The notes beneath the pieces are model-generated. The model saw only the letters and a list, made by a program, of their open reading frames with translations. It was not told the origin of the DNA and did no database searches. Shown here piece after piece: positions 35,243 through 44,420 of a stretch of 64,000 nt of DNA. The position numbers and the translations under genes are program-made. The stretch's first letter is position 1; each line of letters starts with the position of its first letter. The DNA is taken from NCBI GenBank assembly GCA_903829815.1, contig CAIKRR010000032.1, forward strand, positions 62,001-126,000, given 5' to 3'. Source of the DNA: an uncultured Pseudomonadota bacterium (GTDB taxonomy: Bacteria; Pseudomonadota; Gammaproteobacteria; Burkholderiales; SG8-39).

Positions 35243-36454
35243 TCACTGAAGATTCATCCGGGCACCGGGCGGGGCAAATTCGCGCGGCCATACCGTGATC
35301 CAGCGGCCGCTCTGCACCTGCTTGATCTTTTGCAGATCGTCGCCATAGTTGCCAGGGCCGTCAAACCGCAACTTCCCCAGCAGCGTGTCGACCCGATTGG
35401 CACGCAGCCACTGGGCGAGCCTTGCATCATCGAGACTGCCGGTCGCCGTCACTGCCGCCTCGAGGGTCTGCCACGCCGCATAGGCAACCGCAGCCTGCAT
35501 GTCGGCGTCAAGATAGGTGATGCCAGCCTTGGCCGCCCGCTCACGATAGACACGCGCAAATTCAGCGGCCTGTGGCGTATTGGTAAACGGCGCGTGATCC
35601 TCGAAGAGCGTCATCGACAGGGCGTTGGCGCCATCGGGCGACTGGGCCAGCGGTCCCGGCGACGGGTAGAGGAAGAACGGATTTTTCGGCGCGTAGTCGA
35701 GCTTCTTCAAGGCCTCGAGCAGCTGGTTGCCTTCGAGGCCGATCGAGCCCACCCAGAGAAAATCGGCATTGGCCTCGCGAATGCGCGCTGCAATCGGGCC
35801 GAAATCGCGCGTGCCGAATTCGAACTCGAGCCACAGCGCCTCGGTGATGCCGCGCTTCTTCGCGGTTTCACGGGCGCCGACCGACATGAAGTGAACCGAC
35901 GGAAACTTGCTGGTAACGAAGGCCACCGTCTTTGGCGTCTTGCCATTGGCAGCGAGCGCATCGAACAGGGTAGCGGGCAGCGTCTGCTCGGGCACGACGC
36001 CGATCGAATAGACCGGGATCTGGCGCTCGTACTTGGCCAATTTGGGGATGCCCAGCGTGTTGTGCACCAGCAGCTTGCCATGGCGCTCGGCAACCGCCAT
36101 CGCCGACAGGATGCCGCCGGTTGCATACGGGCCGATGAGCAGGTCGACACGGTCAACGGTCACCAGTCTCTCGTAGAGACTGCGTGCCAGATCGGCTTTG
36201 GATTGATCGTCGAGCAGAACCCATTCAACCGGTCGACCCAGAAAGCCATCGCGTCGGTTCACTTGCTCGAGATAGATCTCGCCGACCAGCTTGTGGATGA
36301 GGCCGGTGGGCGCAAGCGGCCCGGTGAGCGCCAGTGTTCCGCCGACACGAACCGGTGCACCACTGGTCGCCGCCAGAGCCGCACCGCCAGCGAGCACTGC
36401 ACACGCCAACGCGATGAAGCGAATCCCTCGAACCGCGATCGAAAACATCGACAT
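35243..36454 (-). CDS. ABC transporter periplasmic substrate-binding protein (cassette 2)
   Basis: About 403 residues, Peripla_BP_6 family. A signal peptide (FIALACAVLAGGAALA) precedes the mature VRVGGTLALTGPLAPTG. The domain has LIGPYATGGILSAMAVAERHGK and AVAYAAWQTLEAAVTATGSLDDARLAQWLRANRVDTLLGKLRF-type C-terminal features, of which the last part resembles amide/aromatic-acid-binding members. Start ATG 36454 (or 36448) begins the signal peptide. First gene of cassette 2. The receiver gene upstream ends 98 bases before it on the same strand. Confidence 0.9.
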   Translation of the reverse strand: MSMFSIAVRGIRFIALACAVLAGGAALAATSGAPVRVGGTLALTGPLAPTGLIHKLVGEIYLEQVNRRDGFLGRPVEWVLLDDQSKADLARSLYERLVTVDRVDLLIGPYATGGILSAMAVAERHGKLLVHNTLGIPKLAKYERQIPVYSIGVVPEQTLPATLFDALAANGKTPKTVAFVTSKFPSVHFMSVGARETAKKRGITEALWLEFEFGTRDFGPIAARIREANADFLWVGSIGLEGNQLLEALKKLDYAPKNPFFLYPSPGPLAQSPDGANALSMTLFEDHAPFTNTPQAAEFARVYRERAAKAGITYLDADMQAAVAYAAWQTLEAAVTATGSLDDARLAQWLRANRVDTLLGKLRFDGPGNYGDDLQKIKQVQSGRWITVWPREFAPPGARMNLQ

Positions 36455-36551
36455 GCCTGGTGCCCCCTGTCTGGAGTGTCGCCTGCCGCTCGAGCGCAGG
36501 TCGAACAGGCTGACACCCGGTTGGCACCAGCCCTTGTATCGGATTGTAAGC

Positions 36552-37037
36552 TCAGACGGGTGGATCGATGTCCAGCAGTGCACAGCACCGCAGCAGGAAC
36601 TTGTGCAAGTCAACCGCCTTTTCGAGAACCAGAGGCACCCCGAGGCGCGTCGCCTCGTAGATCACCATCGGCTCGGTATCGGCGGTCACCAGGATCACCG
36701 ACAAGCGCTCGCCCAGCGAGGACAGTGCGCGCAAGCGCTCGATGAGCGCCAGGCCATTCATGCGACCGGGACCCAGATGCAGATCGACCACTGCGAGCTC
36801 AACCCGATGCGAGGTCGCAAAGGCGAGGGCGAGCTGCGGGTCATCAAACGCATGCACCTTGATCGTGTCGGGATCGAGCCGACGCAAAACGGTCTCGAAG
36901 AGATCGCGACTCAACGGATCATCGTCAACCACCAGGACATCACGGCGCGCCCGATCAGCCGGTGGCGGTTCGGCGCGCCCCCCCTCGAGTACCCGCAAGT
37001 CGAATCGAGCGCGCGGTGGAGGAGATCGGCCCATCAC
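36552..37037 (-). CDS. Stand-alone response-regulator receiver protein
   Basis: 161 residues with a basic/Pro-rich N-terminal extension of about 33 residues, then one receiver domain and no output domain. The phosphorylation site is complete: acidic VVDDD (37-40), phospho-acceptor Asp85 in VVDLHLGPG, Thr118 in LVTAD and Lys140 in LEKAVD. It follows rubredoxin by six bases, so the two are one operon. In many betaproteobacteria rubredoxin is next to the PilG/PilH twitching-motility receivers; here none of the other pil genes is present, so the partner kinase is unknown. Confidence 0.85.
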   Translation of the reverse strand: MMGRSPPPRARFDLRVLEGGRAEPPPADRARRDVLVVDDDPLSRDLFETVLRRLDPDTIKVHAFDDPQLALAFATSHRVELAVVDLHLGPGRMNGLALIERLRALSSLGERLSVILVTADTEPMVIYEATRLGVPLVLEKAVDLHKFLLRCCALLDIDPPV

Positions 37038-37043
37038 GATCGA

Positions 37044-37226
37044 TCAGATCTCGACCATCTCGAAGTCTTCCTTGCGCGCGCCGCATTCAGGACAGGTCCA
37101 GTTGATCGGCACATCTTCCCAACGCGTGCCGGGCGCAATGCCGTCGTCGGGCCAACCGGTCGCCTCATCGTAGATCCAGCCACAGATGAGGCACATCCAG
37201 GTACGCGGTTCTTGGGTATCGGTCAT
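37044..37226 (-). CDS. Rubredoxin
   Basis: 60 residues. Both iron-binding pairs are intact, [11 protein letters not shown] and [14 protein letters not shown], coordinating one Fe by four cysteines. Rubredoxins are small one-electron carriers in the cytoplasm. ATG 37226 is preferred because the longer in-frame extension is out of character for the family. It is transcribed divergently from thiD, across a gap that contains a perfect 10-bp inverted repeat; this rubredoxin/thiD arrangement is common in betaproteobacteria. Confidence 0.95.
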   Translation of the reverse strand: MTDTQEPRTWMCLICGWIYDEATGWPDDGIAPGTRWEDVPINWTCPECGARKEDFEMVEI

Positions 37227-37250
37227 TTCGGGTCGGGGTCTGAGCGAACG

Positions 37251-37298
37251 GGTAAGATGCAACTTGGCTTTGAGGGGTCTTGCGAACGGCATCTTACC
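37251..37298. repeat. 10-bp perfect inverted repeat between rubredoxin and thiD
   Basis: GGTAAGATGC (37251-37260) and GCATCTTACC (37289-37298) are exact reverse complements separated by 28 bases. Each arm contains TAAGAT, a -10-like hexamer, one reading toward thiD and one toward rubredoxin. It could therefore be a pair of overlapping divergent promoters, a two-site operator, or an RNA stem in the thiD leader. Confidence 0.6.
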
Positions 37299-37367
37299 GG
37301 GCTGGCCGAGTCCAGGCCAGGCATTCGTGCAGTCGTTGCACAGGTCACCACGAGGTTCAAGCTTCCC

Positions 37368-38195
37368 ATGTCTCCGAGCACCCATCAGCCACCGGTCGTC
37401 CTCACGTTTGCGGGTGCCGACCCTACCAGCGGGGCAGGGCTTCAAGCCGATCTGCTGACGCTGGCCAGCATGGGCTGCCACCCACTATCCATCGTGACCG
37501 CCATCACGACGCAAGACACCTGCGGCGTGACCGCGGTCCAGGTCACCCCGGCACGGCTGGTCCAGACCCAGGCGCAGGTCGTTCTCGCCGACATCACGGC
37601 CGGCGCCTTCAAGATCGGCATGGTCGGGAGCGCCGACAACGCACGGGCGATTGCACGCGTGCTGATTGCGCACCCTGGCGTGCCGGTCGTGCTCGATCCG
37701 GTACTGGCCTCCGGTCGCGGCGATGAACTGGCAGGCAGCACGACGCGCGCGGCATTGCTCAAGCACCTGCTGCCGCTGGCCACACTCATCACACCCAACA
37801 GTGTCGAAGCGCGTGCGCTGGCCGGTTGCGCACCTGATGAGCCCCTGGAGATCGCGGCAGCCACGCTGCTCGCGGCCGGCGCACGCCATGTACTCATCAC
37901 CGGGACCCACGAACCGGGTACGACGGTGCGCAACACGCTGTTCGGCCCTGCGGGGGTCATTCGCGATGACGAGTGGGAACGACTGCCCGGGCACTATCAC
38001 GGGTCGGGGTGCACGCTGGCTGCGGCCATCGCCGCCGCATTGGCCAACCAGCTCGAACTCGCAGACGCGGTCCGGGCCGGGCAGGAATACACCTGGCAAA
38101 GCCTTGCCAACGCCTTCCACCCGGGCAAAGGACAGGCCATTCCCGACCGCTTCTTCTGGGCGCGGCATGGCGGCGCCACGGCGACGGCTGGCTGA
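37368..38195 (+). CDS. thiD: Hydroxymethylpyrimidine kinase / phosphomethylpyrimidine kinase
   Basis: About 275 residues of the ribokinase-like ThiD family, which phosphorylates HMP and HMP-phosphate in thiamine synthesis. The N terminus has [20 protein letters not shown], then [35 protein letters not shown] and the C-terminal anion-hole motif [14 protein letters not shown]. The ATG at 37368 is chosen because the family starts just before VVLTFAGAD. thiE follows with the TGATG overlap, so kinase and synthase are coupled. Confidence 0.93.
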   Translation: MSPSTHQPPVVLTFAGADPTSGAGLQADLLTLASMGCHPLSIVTAITTQDTCGVTAVQVTPARLVQTQAQVVLADITAGAFKIGMVGSADNARAIARVLIAHPGVPVVLDPVLASGRGDELAGSTTRAALLKHLLPLATLITPNSVEARALAGCAPDEPLEIAAATLLAAGARHVLITGTHEPGTTVRNTLFGPAGVIRDDEWERLPGHYHGSGCTLAAAIAAALANQLELADAVRAGQEYTWQSLANAFHPGKGQAIPDRFFWARHGGATATAG

Positions 38196-38899
38196 TGCCC
38201 GCGATGGCTGGCACAGCCCTGCATGCCTCTCGTCTTGCGCGCCTGCGCGGCCTCTACGCCATCACGCCAGACAGCGCTGATACGGCACAGTTGCTCGGCC
38301 AGGTTTCGGCGGTGCTCGCAGGCGGCGCACGCATCCTGCAATACCGCAACAAGACCGCCGACCCAGGCTTGCGTCTGGCGCAGGCCCGCGGGTTGCGCGC
38401 ACTGACGCTTGCCGCGGATGCGCTTCTCATCATCAACGATGACCCCCAGCTTGCACAGGCGGTTCAGGCCGATGGCGTTCACATCGGGCGAGGTGATGCT
38501 GATCTGGCCGATACGCGGCGCCTGCTCGGCGCCGACGCCTTGATCGGCGCCTCCTGCTACAACGCCTGGCCATTGGCCGAGCAGGCCCTCGCTGCCGGCG
38601 CCGACCATGTGGCGTTTGGTGCAGCCTTCCCGTCGCTGACCAAACCGGGCGCGGTGCAGGCGCCACTCGATCTGTACCGGGAGGCACGAGCGCGCACCGG
38701 CTCACCCATCGTGGCGATCGGCGGCATCGACCTGCACAATGCGTCATCGTTGCTTGCCTGTGGCGTCGATGCACTGGCGGTGATCGGTGCCCTGTTCGGC
38801 AGCGCTGATCCGGGCAGGAGCGCGGCGGCATTCTGCACGTTGTATGCTCTTGCCGCCACGGCCGAGGGGCCTGGCGCATCCGGGGATCAGACATCGTGA
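38195..38899 (+). CDS. thiE: Thiamine-phosphate synthase
   Basis: About 234 residues. ThiE joins HMP-diphosphate and thiazole phosphate to give thiamine phosphate. TIM-barrel family features are [58 protein letters not shown] (substrate binding), GASCYNA and [30 protein letters not shown]; the CTHSLEE of others is CYNAWPLAE here. ATG 38195 overlaps the thiD stop by one base; ATG 38204 is an alternative. The stop overlaps the hemL GTG. Confidence 0.92.
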   Translation: MPAMAGTALHASRLARLRGLYAITPDSADTAQLLGQVSAVLAGGARILQYRNKTADPGLRLAQARGLRALTLAADALLIINDDPQLAQAVQADGVHIGRGDADLADTRRLLGADALIGASCYNAWPLAEQALAAGADHVAFGAAFPSLTKPGAVQAPLDLYREARARTGSPIVAIGGIDLHNASSLLACGVDALAVIGALFGSADPGRSAAAFCTLYALAATAEGPGASGDQTS

Positions 38900-40179
38900 A
38901 CAAGACCAACGAGACACTATTCGAACGCGCACAACAGGTGATACCGGGCGGCGTCAGCTCGCCGGTGCGCGCCTTTCGCGCAGTGGGCGGCACGCCACGC
39001 TTCATCGTGCGCGGCCATGGCCCGCGCGTGTGGGATGCCCAAGGCAAGGCTTACCTCGATTACGTGCTCTCCTGGGGCCCGCTGATTGCCGGCCATGCCC
39101 ACCCCGCTGTGGTCGAGGCCGTGTCGCGGGCCGCGCAAGGCGGACTCTCGTTCGGCATGCCGACCGAGGCCGAGATCGAACTGGCTGAACTGATTCGAGC
39201 CTCGGTACCGTCGCTCGAACGCCTGCGTTTCACCAGTTCGGGCACCGAAGCCACCATGTCGGCGCTGCGTCTGGCGCGCGGCTTCACCGGACGCAGCCGC
39301 ATCATCAAGTTTGAAGGCTGCTATCACGGGCATGCCGACGCGCTGCTGGTCAAAGCCGGGTCGGGTCTGCTCACCTTCGGCAACCCCAGCTCCGCTGGCG
39401 TGCCGGCCGAGGCGGCCCAGCACACGCTGGTGCTCGACTTCAACAATGTCGCGCAGCTCGAGGAAACCTTTGCTCGCGAAGGGGACCAGATCGGTGCCGT
39501 CATCGTCGAAGCGGTGGCCGGCAACATGAATCTGGTGCCCGGGTCGGCCGAGTTTCTGCAGACCATGCGACGGCTGTGCTCGCAATACGGCAGCGTGCTG
39601 ATCTTTGACGAAGTCATGACCGGGTTTCGCGTGCATCCGGGCAGTGCGCAGGGGCTCTACGGCATCACCCCCGACCTGACCACCTTCGGCAAGGTCATCG
39701 GTGGTGGCATGCCGGTGGGGGTGTTTGGCGGACGCAAGGACATCATGCAATGCGTGGCACCGCTCGGTCCGGTCTACCAGGCCGGCACGCTCTCAGGCAA
39801 TCCGGTGGCGATGGCGGCCGGAATGGCCACACTGAATCTCACGCTTGCGCCCGGCTTCCACGAGCGGCTGACCGTGCTCACCCGGCGTCTGGTCGACGGG
39901 CTCAACCTGATCGGGCGCGATCTGGGCGGACGCATCAGCGCAAGCAACGTGGGCAGCATGTTCGGGCTGTACTTCAGCGCCGCGCCGCCTGCTGACTTCG
40001 CCCAGGTCATGAGCGCCGATCGAGAAGGCTTCAACCGGTTCTTCCACCAGATGCTCGAGCGCGGGGTACACCTGGCGCCATCGGCCTTCGAGGCCGGTTT
40101 CATGTCATCGGCCCACACCGAAGAGGACATCGACGCGACGCTCGCAGCAGCGCGCGCTTCGCTCGAGGCCGACAGCTAA
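38896..40179 (+). CDS. hemL: Glutamate-1-semialdehyde 2,1-aminomutase
   Basis: 427 residues, standard length. HemL converts glutamate-1-semialdehyde to 5-aminolevulinate, the C5 route to haem. The PLP lysine is Lys266 in [14 protein letters not shown]; other features are [32 protein letters not shown] and EGCYHGHAD. The start is GTG 38896, overlapping the thiE stop by four bases. Ends convergently with mscL, with a strong hairpin between them. Confidence 0.96.
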   Translation: MNKTNETLFERAQQVIPGGVSSPVRAFRAVGGTPRFIVRGHGPRVWDAQGKAYLDYVLSWGPLIAGHAHPAVVEAVSRAAQGGLSFGMPTEAEIELAELIRASVPSLERLRFTSSGTEATMSALRLARGFTGRSRIIKFEGCYHGHADALLVKAGSGLLTFGNPSSAGVPAEAAQHTLVLDFNNVAQLEETFAREGDQIGAVIVEAVAGNMNLVPGSAEFLQTMRRLCSQYGSVLIFDEVMTGFRVHPGSAQGLYGITPDLTTFGKVIGGGMPVGVFGGRKDIMQCVAPLGPVYQAGTLSGNPVAMAAGMATLNLTLAPGFHERLTVLTRRLVDGLNLIGRDLGGRISASNVGSMFGLYFSAAPPADFAQVMSADREGFNRFFHQMLERGVHLAPSAFEAGFMSSAHTEEDIDATLAAARASLEADS

Positions 40180-40202
40180 CCCAGGGCCGGTCAATCGCGA
40201 CG

Positions 40203-40231
40203 GTGGCGGGTGGCGCTGAGCCGCCCGCCAC
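40203..40231. terminator. Bidirectional hairpin terminator between hemL and mscL
   Basis: GTGGCGGG (40203-40210) pairs with CCCGCCAC (40224-40231); inside, a T-G wobble and GGC/GCC extend the stem to 12 pairs around a five-base loop (GCTGA). It lies 23 bases past hemL and 22 past mscL in their respective directions. There is no T-tract. Confidence 0.65.
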
Positions 40232-40253
40232 TCAGCCGATCGGATGCGCCCGA

Positions 40254-40694
40254 TCAGCGCGCCCGCAGGGCGTCGCGAATCTCGCGCAGCAGGACGACAT
40301 CTTCGGGCGGGGCCGCTGGCTCGGTACTGGCCGGCGCGGCCGGTGCCGCATTGAGGGCGACGAGTCGGTTGATGCCACGCACCAGCATGAAGATGGCAAA
40401 CCCCATGATCAGGAAATAGACGAGCGCGTTGAGGAAGGCGCCATAGGCAAACACGGCAGCGCCGGCCTTGCGCGCGGCATCGAGTGATGCATGAGGACCG
40501 GCAACCTTGCCCTCGGCCAGCACCAGGTAGAGGTTGGCGAAGTCGATTCGCCCCAGTATCAGGCCGAGTACTGGCATAAGCATGTCGTTCACCAGCGAGT
40601 CGACAATCTTGCCAAACGCTGCGCCAATGATCACACCGACGGCAAGGTCGATGACATTGCCACGCAGCATGAATGTCTTGAATTCGTTCAACAT
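40254..40694 (-). CDS. mscL: Large-conductance mechanosensitive channel
   Basis: 146 residues. MscL is a homopentameric channel that opens under hypo-osmotic shock. It starts MLNEFKTFMLRGNVIDLAVGVIIGAAFGKIV, containing the amphipathic N-terminal helix and TM1, and has TM2 at AFLNALVYFLIMGFAIFMLVRGINR. The C-terminal helical bundle ends VVLLREIRDALRAR, as in the family (LLTEIRDLL). A strong extended -10 lies about 80 bases upstream. Confidence 0.96.
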   Translation of the reverse strand: MLNEFKTFMLRGNVIDLAVGVIIGAAFGKIVDSLVNDMLMPVLGLILGRIDFANLYLVLAEGKVAGPHASLDAARKAGAAVFAYGAFLNALVYFLIMGFAIFMLVRGINRLVALNAAPAAPASTEPAAPPEDVVLLREIRDALRAR

Positions 40695-40776
40695 GATCGG
40701 TATGACTCCGCTTCGCTGTTGGGGCCCTGGAATGGACCGGTGGCGAACGCAATGCCGCGCCCCGGCTCCTTGGCGC

Positions 40777-40785
40777 AATATAGCA
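40777..40785 (-). promoter_or_regulatory. Extended -10 promoter element of mscL
   Basis: On the minus strand TGCTATATT combines the extended -10 TGn with TATATT (5/6 to consensus). No clear -35 box, which an extended -10 does not need. Transcription would start near 40770, giving a leader of about 76 bases. Confidence 0.5.
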
Positions 40786-40871
40786 TGAGCCTACCTGCCA
40801 CAAAGGCACCCACGCAGGTCATCCCCGGGAGGCGGCGTGGCGCATCCTTCAGCGCCACGCCCAGCTACGGA

Positions 40872-42509
40872 CTACTGCCGCGTAATGACCCAGAGCGTCA
40901 CCGCCGAGGGCGTCAGGTTGCGTGCAGGCAGCGACACCGTTGCACCCGAACGTACCCGGATGTTGGTGATCGTCTCGACCTGCTGCAAGGTCACGGTCGA
41001 CAGAACCGGCAGCGTGCCGGCATCGATCGCACTACCGACGTTGCTCGTTGCAGCATCGACCAGATAGCGCCGTGCCGTAACCCTTCCTGTGGAAAACGGC
41101 AGACCGGTGAACTGCGCAGCAACGCTCTGAGTCGTGGTCTGGTCCTGAACCAGATTGTTGTTCCAGTCAAAGCGGTGCTTGTAGTTGTAGACCATGACCG
41201 CTGCACTCGTCGCCGAGGTCGAGGCCAGCGCACCGATGGTGGGCTGCGTCGCCGAAGGCAGGACAACCGCCCGGCGTTGTCCTGGCATCAGCATCGCCAT
41301 CTGGAACACGTTGGTGTAAGGCTTCGGAAAATCAGTGCCATTCTGGAACCAGGTGTAACTGGGTATCCCGGGAGAGCCGATGGTGTTGTTTCCCATCTGG
41401 TCACGCATCAGCAACAGCGTGCCGCCCGTGAAGGTGCCGGCGAGTGATTCGCGCAGGAAGGCAGCACTCCACGCAGCGCTCGGGTACCGGTAGTTGAAGC
41501 GCCCGAAGTCGGCACCCCATGCGCTGTTGGGATCAGTCCATGATGAAGGACCCCATTCGCTCAGATAGATGGGCACACTGCCACGGCCTGCTGCATTGAG
41601 TGCGGCCCGAATGGCCCCACCCAGATCGCGCAGGGCAAGCGGCCCATTGCCGCTGTTTGCTTCAAGCCCGCCATAGAAGTGGAGGGTGACGGCATCCAGA
41701 CGCAGGTTGTTGGCCGCGACCCATTTGACGAATTGCACATGCCAGAAGGCACTCGTCATGAAGGTGGAATTCGAACCCATCGCGGGACCCGCAACCTGGA
41801 TCGTTCGGGTGGGATTGGCCTTGGCGACCAGATCAACCGCGTTGGCCCAGACTCGATACAGGTTCTGCTCCATCGCGAAGCGGCGCGGGTCGGCAATCGG
41901 CGGCGGGTTGGCCGGGTCAAAAGGCCACATATCGGTCGGTGCCGTGGTGATGTCCAGTTCGTTGCAGACCTCGAACATCACTTGCGGAAATCCGCCCGTG
42001 CCGAATTGCGTGGCCACATACTTGACAGCGGCGATCGCAAACGTCTGATACCTGGCCCAGCTTGCCGCATCCCAGCTCTCGGGATTGCCGCTCATTCCCG
42101 CTGGCAGCGAGGTACCGACGACGACGTGAGGGCTGAGCTTGTACTGCGCGAGCCAGCCCAGTTGTCCTTCGAGGAGTGGACACGTCACGAAATTGCCAGC
42201 AGCATCAAGACCGCAGTCACCGAACACATCGATCAGACGAACCATCTGCGGTGCGAGCGGGGCGATGACTGGCCAGGCTGGCGGCAATCCCCCGTTGGTT
42301 TCGGGGAAGCTCGAATCCTGGAAGATCCGCCGCATCGCGACCATGTCGTCGCCACCGGTTTCGCTGACCGGCGTCGAGGCGTTGATGGTCACCGTTCCGG
42401 CAGATCCGGGACCAGACCAGAAGGACAGACTTGCCACGACCAGAGCGGCCGCAAGGGGCTGTGCAACAGCCCGCAATCGATTGAACGTCCTGAACGTTTG
42501 GAGCGCCAT
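40872..42509 (-). CDS. Secreted clan GH-A-like glycoside hydrolase (GH39-like)
   Basis: About 545 residues with an N-terminal signal peptide (AVAQPLAAALVVASLSFW...). The two GH-A catalytic glutamates are seen in the right order and spacing: an acid/base in EVCNELD (Glu184) preceded by Asn, and a nucleophile in YLSEWG (Glu318). LRLDAVTLHFYGGLEANSG and a beta-rich C-terminal domain follow, as in beta-xylosidase-like GH39 proteins. ATG 42509 is chosen because GGAG lies eight bases upstream; an ATG 18 bases earlier lacks a site. Substrate unknown. Neighbours are unrelated (mscL, mgtE), so it looks like a single-gene acquisition. Confidence 0.7.
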   Translation of the reverse strand: MALQTFRTFNRLRAVAQPLAAALVVASLSFWSGPGSAGTVTINASTPVSETGGDDMVAMRRIFQDSSFPETNGGLPPAWPVIAPLAPQMVRLIDVFGDCGLDAAGNFVTCPLLEGQLGWLAQYKLSPHVVVGTSLPAGMSGNPESWDAASWARYQTFAIAAVKYVATQFGTGGFPQVMFEVCNELDITTAPTDMWPFDPANPPPIADPRRFAMEQNLYRVWANAVDLVAKANPTRTIQVAGPAMGSNSTFMTSAFWHVQFVKWVAANNLRLDAVTLHFYGGLEANSGNGPLALRDLGGAIRAALNAAGRGSVPIYLSEWGPSSWTDPNSAWGADFGRFNYRYPSAAWSAAFLRESLAGTFTGGTLLLMRDQMGNNTIGSPGIPSYTWFQNGTDFPKPYTNVFQMAMLMPGQRRAVVLPSATQPTIGALASTSATSAAVMVYNYKHRFDWNNNLVQDQTTTQSVAAQFTGLPFSTGRVTARRYLVDAATSNVGSAIDAGTLPVLSTVTLQQVETITNIRVRSGATVSLPARNLTPSAVTLWVITRQ

Positions 42510-42877
42510 GATCGTATCTCCATCCATCGAAGGCGTTCCCGCGGACTCGCTGCCGGCACGACGACGTCGTGCGCCAGGCTGGAATCGCCGAGAGCGGCTT
42601 GATGCAGATCATGGTATTGGCGTCAGATTCCCTGAGACTCATCAAGATAAATGCGAATTCTTTCAATATCAGCCATCCACAGCCGATGCTGAGGGCAGTG
42701 AAACCCGAAAGGGGGGCGCATGCCGCGCAGTGACCCCGCACGAGGGAACGAGGCCTGCCGAGGAGGGGACACATCAGAGGAGAAGTCGGGCGGTCGCCAG
42801 CGCGCGCTCGGGCGGCGGACAGCAGGGCAGCGGACAGCAGGCCGACAGGCAACAGGCCGGGAGGTGGCGGTCGTTGC
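42510..42877. other. 368-base gap between the glycoside hydrolase and mgtE
   Basis: I see no supportable gene here. It holds the upstream region of the hydrolase, with the lowest-GC patch of the area at about 42640-42670 (AGATAAATGCGAATTCTTTC), and, nearer mgtE, an imperfect GGCAGCGGACAGCAGG-like repetition around 42825-42860. Confidence 0.6.
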
Positions 42878-44323
42878 CTACTTCAGCAGAAAGATCGAGG
42901 CCAGCCCGAGAAAGATGAAGAAGCCGCCCGAATCCGTGACCGCCGTGATCATCACGCTTGAGCCGATGGCCGGGTCACGACCGAGCCGCGCCATGGTCAC
43001 CGGGATGAGAACGCCCATCACCGCGGCCAGCACCAGGTTGAGCGCCATCGCGGCAGTCATCACCAGACCGAGCGGCACGCTGCGGTAGAGCAACCAGGCA
43101 ATCACGCCAAGGATGCCGCCCCAGATGACGCCGTTGATGATGGCGACACTGATCTCCTTGGTGAAGAGCTTGCGTGCCAGGTCGGGCGAGAGTTCACCCA
43201 GCGCCAATGCACGCACGATCATCGTGATGGTCTGATTGCCCGAGTTGCCGCCGATACCCGCCACAATCGGCATCAGGGCGGCCAGCGCCACGAGCTCGCT
43301 GATGGCACCTTCGAACGCGCCGATCACGCGCGAGGCGATGAAGGCGGTCACCAGGTTGACCGCCAGCCACTGCCAGCGGTTGCGAATCGAGCCCCAGACC
43401 GAGGCGAAGATATCCTCCGACTCGCGCAAGCCCCCTTGGGCCAGCGCGTCGCTGTCAGACTTGTCGCGGATGAAGTCGACGATGGCATCGACCGTCACGC
43501 GCCCGAGCAGGCGGCCGGCCTGGTCGATGACCGGCGCCGAGACGAGGTCGTAACGCTCGAAGGCTTGCACCGCCTCGTCGGCATCATCATCGGCATGCAG
43601 GGTGATGGATTCAGTCACCATGACATCGCCAACGTCGCGATCGAGATCGCTGACGATCAGCTTGGCCAGCGGCAACACGCCTTTGAGCTTCTCGTCACGA
43701 TCGACGACGAAGATCTGGTCGGTGTGATCAGGCAGGTCGTCAAACCGCCGCAGATAGCGCGTGGCCACCTCCAGGCTGACATCGGCGCGGACACTGACGA
43801 CGTCAAAGTCCATCAGTGCGCCCACCGCGTTCTCGGGGTAGGACATCGCCGCGCGCAGCTGTTCGCGCTCTTCGACCGGCAGGGCTCTGAAGATGTCCTC
43901 GATGACACCCTGGGGCAGATCGGGCGCAAGGTCGGCAATCTCGTCGGCATCGAGGGTCTCGGCCGCCGCCACCAGCTCGGTACGCTCCATGTCGCGGATG
44001 AGCGACTCGCGCACCGCATCGGAGACTTCGAGCAGGATCTCGCCATCACGCTCGGCCTTGACCAGGTCCCAGACCGCCAGGCGATCTTCGAGCGGCAACG
44101 CTTCGAGGATGTAGGCGACGTCGGCCGAGTGCATCGAGTCGAGCTTGGCGCGCAGTTCGACCTCGTGCTGCTTGTGCACGAGCGTCTCGACCATGCTCTG
44201 ATTGGGACCGGGCTGCCGCTCGACCAGCGACTGGACGAGACGCTGCCGCTCGAGCAAGGCCTGCACGCTTTGCAGATCCTGCTGCACGTCTTCGATCTGC
44301 TTGCGTTCGATGGCCTGGATCAT
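42878..44323 (-). CDS. mgtE: Magnesium transporter MgtE
   Basis: 481 residues. The N-terminal helical domain contains the MgtE_N motif LRAKLDSMHSADVAYILEALPLEDRLAVWDL-type region; a pair of CBS domains follows (about 150-280, DQIFVVDRDEKLKGVLPL and DLVSAPVIDQAGRLLGRVTVDAIVDF), then five membrane helices at the C terminus (ALMPIVAGIGGNSGNQTITMIVRALALG). The CBS domains sense cytoplasmic magnesium. In-frame ATG 44323. It probably has its own promoter. Confidence 0.94.
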   Translation of the reverse strand: MIQAIERKQIEDVQQDLQSVQALLERQRLVQSLVERQPGPNQSMVETLVHKQHEVELRAKLDSMHSADVAYILEALPLEDRLAVWDLVKAERDGEILLEVSDAVRESLIRDMERTELVAAAETLDADEIADLAPDLPQGVIEDIFRALPVEEREQLRAAMSYPENAVGALMDFDVVSVRADVSLEVATRYLRRFDDLPDHTDQIFVVDRDEKLKGVLPLAKLIVSDLDRDVGDVMVTESITLHADDDADEAVQAFERYDLVSAPVIDQAGRLLGRVTVDAIVDFIRDKSDSDALAQGGLRESEDIFASVWGSIRNRWQWLAVNLVTAFIASRVIGAFEGAISELVALAALMPIVAGIGGNSGNQTITMIVRALALGELSPDLARKLFTKEISVAIINGVIWGGILGVIAWLLYRSVPLGLVMTAAMALNLVLAAVMGVLIPVTMARLGRDPAIGSSVMITAVTDSGGFFIFLGLASIFLLK

Positions 44324-44420
44324 GGGCGCTCACGAAGGAAAGGGGTGCGCAAGCCCAGCAGCGCACCTGCGGCGGAGTGGCGTCCCGATTATCGCTCAGT
44401 CAGTGCGACAGGCGACACCT

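Noticed and set aside
37227-37367. Possible TPP riboswitch ahead of thiD
   Set aside because: The conserved CUGAGA and other TPP aptamer sequences are absent; only the inverted repeat is present.
42217-42852. 211-codon minus-strand open frame covering most of the gap before the glycoside hydrolase
   Set aside because: It overlaps the hydrolase N terminus in another frame, has no domain, and its composition changes along its length; I judge the gap non-coding.
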